Shown: positions 60,274 to 64,000 of the stretch, piece by piece
Numbering within the stretch: position 1 is the first letter of the stretch
Layout: each line of letters opens with the position of its first letter
Assembly (NCBI RefSeq): GCF_016107305.1
Contig: NZ_RCVR01000002.1
Coordinates: forward strand, 248,001 to 312,000
Direction of reading: 5' to 3'
DNA from: Roseomonas sp. KE2513
GTDB taxonomy: Bacteria; Pseudomonadota; Alphaproteobacteria; Acetobacterales; Acetobacteraceae
Length of the DNA: 64,000 bases
The notes under the pieces: generated by a model
Databases searched by the model: none
The model's input: only the letters and a program-made list of their open reading frames with translations
What the model was told of the DNA's origin: nothing
Program-made: the position numbers and the translations under genes

Positions 60274-61070
60274 CACGCGGCCTCCGCGAAGCGCAGTGAG
60301 GCGGACGCGCCGATCGCGGGGAAACGTGCGGTCACGCGCTTGCCCGCGGGCACCTCCACATAGCCCGTGCAGCTGCCGGTGACGATGACATGGCCCGCGC
60401 GCAGCGCGTAGCCGCGTGCGAGCGCGCTGCGGACAAAGGCGAGCAGCGGGCCGACCGGGCCGCCGTCGATGATGGCGCCGCCACCCTGCACCGGCTCCTG
60501 CCCTTCGATCTCGAGAATGACAGGCGCGTCGTTCAGGCGCGCGGGATCGCCGAGCGGCTGCCCACCGCCCACCACCAGCGAGCCCACTGCACCGGCATCG
60601 GCGACGAGCGCGAAGCCGCCATGTGCGCCGAGGCCAGAGAAGCGCGAGCCCGGCACCTCGATCGTCGCGTGGACGGTGGAGATGGCGGCGAGAAGCCCCG
60701 CCTCGTCCAAGCCCGCATCCGCTTCGGTGAGATCGCGCGCGAGACGGAAGCCGTACTCGCTCTCGACGCCGCGCTGGCGGGCGATGTTCGCGGGGATTTC
60801 GGCGCCGTCCTCGAAAGTGCGGTTCAGCGGCGTGGGCCCGAAGAACTGCCGCGGCAGGCCGAGGGTCGCGCGCACCGCCGAGATCGTCGCGCCGAGCTTG
60901 TAGGCACCAATGCCCCCAAGCCGCAAAACAATTTCGTCTTCAATTCTTTCCGCTTCTTCAATATTCAGCGGAAGCTCATCCTGTAACGGCGTGATGACAT
61001 CAAGACCGTCGAACACGGCGGCAACCTTGAGCGCCAACTCGCGATGGCGCGCATCGTGTTGATTCAGCAC
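60273..61070 (-). CDS. 2-keto-4-pentenoate hydratase/fumarylacetoacetate hydrolase-like
   Basis: A 265-residue protein from GTG 61070, preceded by AAGGAGCG. YKLGATISAVRATLGL, ESEYGFRLARDLTEA (metal-binding Glu pair) and VHATIEVPGSRFSG match the MhpD-type hydratase fold. It would act on a 2-keto acid with a double bond or deoxy position. Neighbours (2-hydroxyacid dehydrogenase, CMP-sugar synthetase) make a role in a keto-deoxy sugar acid pathway plausible. It is first in the minus-strand operon and diverges from the IMPase gene. Confidence 0.88.
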   Translation of the reverse strand: MLNQHDARHRELALKVAAVFDGLDVITPLQDELPLNIEEAERIEDEIVLRLGGIGAYKLGATISAVRATLGLPRQFFGPTPLNRTFEDGAEIPANIARQRGVESEYGFRLARDLTEADAGLDEAGLLAAISTVHATIEVPGSRFSGLGAHGGFALVADAGAVGSLVVGGGQPLGDPARLNDAPVILEIEGQEPVQGGGAIIDGGPVGPLLAFVRSALARGYALRAGHVIVTGSCTGYVEVPAGKRVTARFPAIGASASLRFAEAA

Positions 61071-61161
61071 CTAATCGCTCCTTACTCACCGTTTTCTGAT
61101 TGCCACAGGGGTCGAGCAACTGTAAAGAGTTCGTGAGCTTGGCCGCCAAAGGGACTTTCAC

Positions 61162-61905
61162 TTGCCGTCGCTTGCGTCTCCAAGATTTCAGTCGCTCCTG
61201 CTGACGGCCGGCGAGGCTGCGCGGATCACGCGCGATTACCTCGTTCAATCCAAGCTGCTGCGGAACTCGCCGGCCTCCCAGATCGGCCGTGACATCAAGC
61301 TGCAGGAGGACGCCGCTTCCGAGGCGATGATCCGTGAGTTCCTCGGTCGCCAGCCCGATCCGCTCCCCGTGCTCGGCGAGGAAGCCGGCTGGGCAGGGCG
61401 CGCGGCGGAGGGCGACGAACTTCACTGGGTGATCGACCCGCTCGACGGATCGTTCAACTACTTCCGCGGGCTGCCGCTCTATGCGGTTTCCATCGCGCTC
61501 TGCGCCGGGCGCCGCGCGGTGCTCGGCGCCATCTACGACCCGGAGCGGGATGAGCTGTTCACGGGGGGCGCGGGCCTCGGCCTCAGCCTCAACGGGACGA
61601 TGGTGGTGCAACCCGCCCCGGCCCGGCAGATGCTCGCCACCGGCTTTCCTTCCAAGGCCGACGTCAACGTCACGCTGTCGCGCCTCGGCACCCTGACGGC
61701 GGGCTGGACGAAGATGCGCATGCTCGGCTCGGCCGCTCTCTCCCTCGCCTGGACCGCGGCTGGCCGGCTCGATGGCTACACCGAGAGCGGCATCATGTGG
61801 TGGGACGTGGCGGCGGGCCTCGCCCTCGCCGAGGGCGCCGGCGCGCGAAATATCCTCTGCGAAGCGCTCGAGGGCGACGCCGTGAACGTCTTGGTGGAGC
61901 GCTGA
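61162..61905 (+). CDS. Inositol monophosphatase family phosphatase
   Basis: A 247-residue Mg-dependent phosphatase. Metal sites: GEEAGW, DPLDGSFNYFRG (classical motif 1) and WWDVAAGLALAEGAG (motif 2). Could be inositol, histidinol-phosphate, or 3'-phosphoadenosine phosphatase; in the glycan cluster it may remove phosphate from a sugar-acid phosphate. TTG start at 61162, 13 bases after AAGGGAC; no better upstream start. Diverges from the hydratase gene over 91 bases. Confidence 0.88.
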   Translation: MPSLASPRFQSLLLTAGEAARITRDYLVQSKLLRNSPASQIGRDIKLQEDAASEAMIREFLGRQPDPLPVLGEEAGWAGRAAEGDELHWVIDPLDGSFNYFRGLPLYAVSIALCAGRRAVLGAIYDPERDELFTGGAGLGLSLNGTMVVQPAPARQMLATGFPSKADVNVTLSRLGTLTAGWTKMRMLGSAALSLAWTAAGRLDGYTESGIMWWDVAAGLALAEGAGARNILCEALEGDAVNVLVER

Positions 61906-61999
61906 TGCGCCCCTCCATGCCCGCCGCGCCAGGCTTCCCGGCGCCGATTTCCTCCCCCGCAACCCGCAGCGACGCAAACTAGATCCGGAGTAGGCACAG

Positions 62000-63052
62000 A
62001 TGGCCCACAACGTCGGCATCATCGGCTTTGGCAAAATGGGGCAGATCCGCGCTGCAGCCCTGCGGGAGGATGGCCGGGCGCGCGTGGTGAAGGTTTATGA
62101 CGTCAACCTTCCCGCCGACACGCCCTACGCGGTTGCCGCCTCGGCGGAGGAGATCATCAACGACCCCGAGATCAACATCGTCCTCGTCTGCGCCACAAAC
62201 GAGGTGAACAAGCCGCTCACCATCGCGGCGCTCCGTGCCCGCAAGCACGTCTTCTGCGAGAAGCCGCCCGCCTTCAACGCGGACGAGGTGCGCGAGATCA
62301 TGCAGGCCGAGCGCGAGTCCGGCCGGGTGCTGATGTACGGCTTCAACCACCGCCACCATGCGGGCGTGATGAAGATGAAGCAGGTGATCGACAGCGGCGC
62401 CTATGGCCGCATGCTGTGGATGCGCGGCCGCTACGGCAAGAGCGTGGACGGCGACTACCTGAAGACCTGGCGCGCCGACCGCGAGCGCGCCGGCGGTGGC
62501 ATCCTGCTCGACCAGGGCATCCACATGCTCGACCTCTTCCTGCACATGACCGGCGCGCCCTTCGACCAGGTGCACGCCATGGTCTCCAGCCGCTACTGGA
62601 AAATTCCGGGCATCGAGGACAATGTCTTCGCCATCATGCGTAGCAGCCAGACGGGCGTGGAGGTTTCCTTTCATTCCACGATGACGCAGTGGCGCCACCT
62701 CTTCTCGCTCGAGGTCTTCCTCGAGCGCGGCTACCTCGTGCTCAACGGGCTGAAGACCTCCTCCGGCACCTATGGCGAGGAGGAGCTGACCATCGCCAAG
62801 AACCGCGCCACCGCGCCTGCCGCGAACTTCGACAGCGAGGAGCGGATGCACTTCAAGGTCGACACCTCCTGGGCGAAGGAGGCCGAGCACTTCATGGACG
62901 CTGTCTCGCTCGGCATGCCCGTGATCTCCGGTAATTCCCGCCAGGCGCTCGAGGTGATGTCGCTCGTGGACTGCATCTACGCCCACGGACACAACGTCGC
63001 CCCCAACCTCCACGAGAACCTGCAGATCGTCGGCCACAGCCAGGGCCACTGA
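62000..63052 (+). CDS. Gfo/Idh/MocA family oxidoreductase
   Basis: A 350-residue NAD(P)-dependent sugar oxidoreductase. IGFGKMGQIRAAAL is the Rossmann entry, CEKPPAFNADEV the conserved EKP motif that binds the nicotinamide, and DQGIHMLDLFLH the catalytic His. ATG 62000 follows CGGAGTA. Typical for oxidation or reduction of a sugar ring or scyllo-inositol-like compound. In the cluster it probably modifies the sugar that becomes CMP-activated. Confidence 0.92.
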   Translation: MAHNVGIIGFGKMGQIRAAALREDGRARVVKVYDVNLPADTPYAVAASAEEIINDPEINIVLVCATNEVNKPLTIAALRARKHVFCEKPPAFNADEVREIMQAERESGRVLMYGFNHRHHAGVMKMKQVIDSGAYGRMLWMRGRYGKSVDGDYLKTWRADRERAGGGILLDQGIHMLDLFLHMTGAPFDQVHAMVSSRYWKIPGIEDNVFAIMRSSQTGVEVSFHSTMTQWRHLFSLEVFLERGYLVLNGLKTSSGTYGEEELTIAKNRATAPAANFDSEERMHFKVDTSWAKEAEHFMDAVSLGMPVISGNSRQALEVMSLVDCIYAHGHNVAPNLHENLQIVGHSQGH

Positions 63053-63058
63053 CGCTTC

Positions 63059-63550
63059 TTGACCGACGATCCCGTCTTCGCGGCCCTACTCTTCCGCAAC
63101 CGCCTGCGCGGGATCCTCGCGCAGGAGGCGGAACGGGCGTGGCGCGACAGGCAGGGGGGCCTCGCCCTCGCAGGTCGTCCGGCGGAGCTGGAGCCCGCCT
63201 TGCTGCCGGAGATGGAGGCGCTGCCGGGCGGCGCTCTCTTCCGCTCCATTCCCGAGGGCGAGGGCCCGCAGGAGTGGCGCCTTTACGGCCGTGCCCGCGG
63301 GGCGGATTTCGCACCTTTCAGCCTCGACGGCGTCCTTTCCGCCGATGCCGCGCCCGAGGATCTCGTGACCGGCGGCTTCCGCCTGATCCTGCAGCGTGAG
63401 CCCGATCCGGGCGGATTTGCCTTCCACCTGAACGGCCTGCGGGCGGGTCGGCCTGCGGCCAACATGATGCGAGGCCTGCTCGGCTCGGCCGAGGCCGCGG
63501 AGCGCGGCGAGCAGCTCCTCCTGGTCCTCGCGCCCGTGCCGCCGCCCTGA
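63059..63550 (+). CDS. DUF4214 domain protein
   Basis: A 163-residue protein starting TTG 63059, 6 bases after the oxidoreductase stop. The N-terminal part is helical and charged (LRGILAQEAERAWRDRQGG), and residues about 100-150 (PEDLVTGGFRLILQREPDPG, NMMRGLLGSAEAAER) match DUF4214 with its REPDPGG turn. It shares this C-terminal domain with the protein at 54971. Found in surface glycan and exported-protein loci. Confidence 0.7.
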   Translation: MTDDPVFAALLFRNRLRGILAQEAERAWRDRQGGLALAGRPAELEPALLPEMEALPGGALFRSIPEGEGPQEWRLYGRARGADFAPFSLDGVLSADAAPEDLVTGGFRLILQREPDPGGFAFHLNGLRAGRPAANMMRGLLGSAEAAERGEQLLLVLAPVPPP

Positions 63551-63566
63551 GCGCACCGCCCCCGCC

Positions 63567-64000
63567 ATGCCCAAGACAACACCGGGAGTCGTGACCTCCC
63601 CTCCCCCGCCAGGACTTCGCCTGCTGGCGATCGGCGATGGGCCAGGCGATGCGCGCGCCCTCGACTTCTGCCTCGCCCTTCCGCCGGGATGGAGCGCCAC
63701 CCTCTTCTCCCCTCTTCCCGGCACGGAGGGCAGGACGATCATCGAGCACGGCTCCATCGTGCGCGAGCTGCGCCAGGGCCTGGAGCCACTCGGCGAACCC
63801 CTGCCCCGGCCCCCGCTACAGGGCGATACCCTCCTCCTCGACCTCGCCGCGGCGGCCGCGCGCAACGCGCCGCTGCGCGCGGAGCTGCGGCGCCTCGCGG
63901 GGGACGCGGACCTCGTCCTGCATTTCTCCCCCTGGTCCGCGCGGGCCTGCCGCGGGCATGGCCGGCCTGAGGTGTATAGCCCGGCGGGCTTCATGCTCGG
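63567..64000 (+). CDS. Unknown glycan-cluster protein, 5' part (runs off window)
   Basis: An uninterrupted frame from ATG 63567 to the right edge, at least 144 residues, so the stop lies outside. It begins MPKTTPGVV, then a hydrophobic beta strand LRLLAIGDGPGDARALDF, and later LLLDLAAAAARNAPLRAELR and LVLHFSPWSARACRGHGRP. Alternating strands and helices suggest a Rossmann-like or GT-B N-terminal domain. Follows the DUF4214 gene by 16 bases. Family not identifiable from this part. Confidence 0.6.
   Translation, partial: MPKTTPGVVTSPPPPGLRLLAIGDGPGDARALDFCLALPPGWSATLFSPLPGTEGRTIIEHGSIVRELRQGLEPLGEPLPRPPLQGDTLLLDLAAAAARNAPLRAELRRLAGDADLVLHFSPWSARACRGHGRPEVYSPAGFML

Overview
The window is chromosomal DNA from a very GC-rich alphaproteobacterium. 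Gene content and protein style fit the Acetobacteraceae, most like Roseomonas and relatives: imuB-dnaE2 behind a GTTC-N7-GTTC LexA box, the hisG-hisD-infA-maf-RNase G-yacG string, three oligopeptide-type binding proteins, a PEP-CTERM protein, and a small conserved protein ahead of dcd. This placement is inference from sequence; no rRNA or phylogenetic marker was compared. Genes are dense, with many 1-4 base ATGA/GTGA/TGATG overlaps.

Layout. 1-10985: end of an ornithine-type decarboxylase, a DedA membrane protein, an Lrp/AsnC regulator, then a peptide-type ABC importer with three paralogous binding proteins, two permeases, two ATPases and a tiny lipoprotein. 10996-21156: small enzymes (VOC, DinB, double GNAT), two paralogous aspartate-type aminotransferases, a LysR/cupin pair around a perfect palindrome, and a polyamine-type ABC operon (potFGHI order, minus strand). 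21254-26199: an orphan phage tail-fibre/tailspike module behind a short promoter-terminator leader. 26711-31527: SOS-controlled imuB-dnaE2 without imuA. 32347-39265: housekeeping block (tRNA-Thr, dcd, murA, hisG, hisD, infA, maf, RNase E/G-type protein, yacG, tRNA-Phe). 39266-41316: a decayed island whose far end carries a degenerate copy of the 3' half of the tRNA-Phe gene. 41531-45805: small proteins, a HAD phosphatase and a two-subunit molybdenum hydroxylase. 45992-50250: PEP-CTERM protein, exosortase-associated acyltransferase and an E1-nitroreductase fusion, with two sigma-54-like promoters. 50478-52491: an aminotransferase and an orphan response regulator. 52701-64000: a glycan cluster running off the right edge (UDP-sugar epimerase, glycosyltransferases, CMP-sugar synthetase, 2-hydroxyacid dehydrogenase, keto-acid hydratase, IMPase-like phosphatase, Gfo/Idh oxidoreductase, two DUF4214-like proteins).

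The best candidates for an undescribed system are (i) the PEP-CTERM/acyltransferase/E1-nitroreductase locus, which looks like a sigma-54-controlled surface-protein or small-molecule module, and (ii) the glycan cluster, whose mix of CMP-sugar activation with 2-keto-acid enzymes does not match a standard sugar pathway I can name. No CRISPR array, rRNA, complete IS element or integrase was found.
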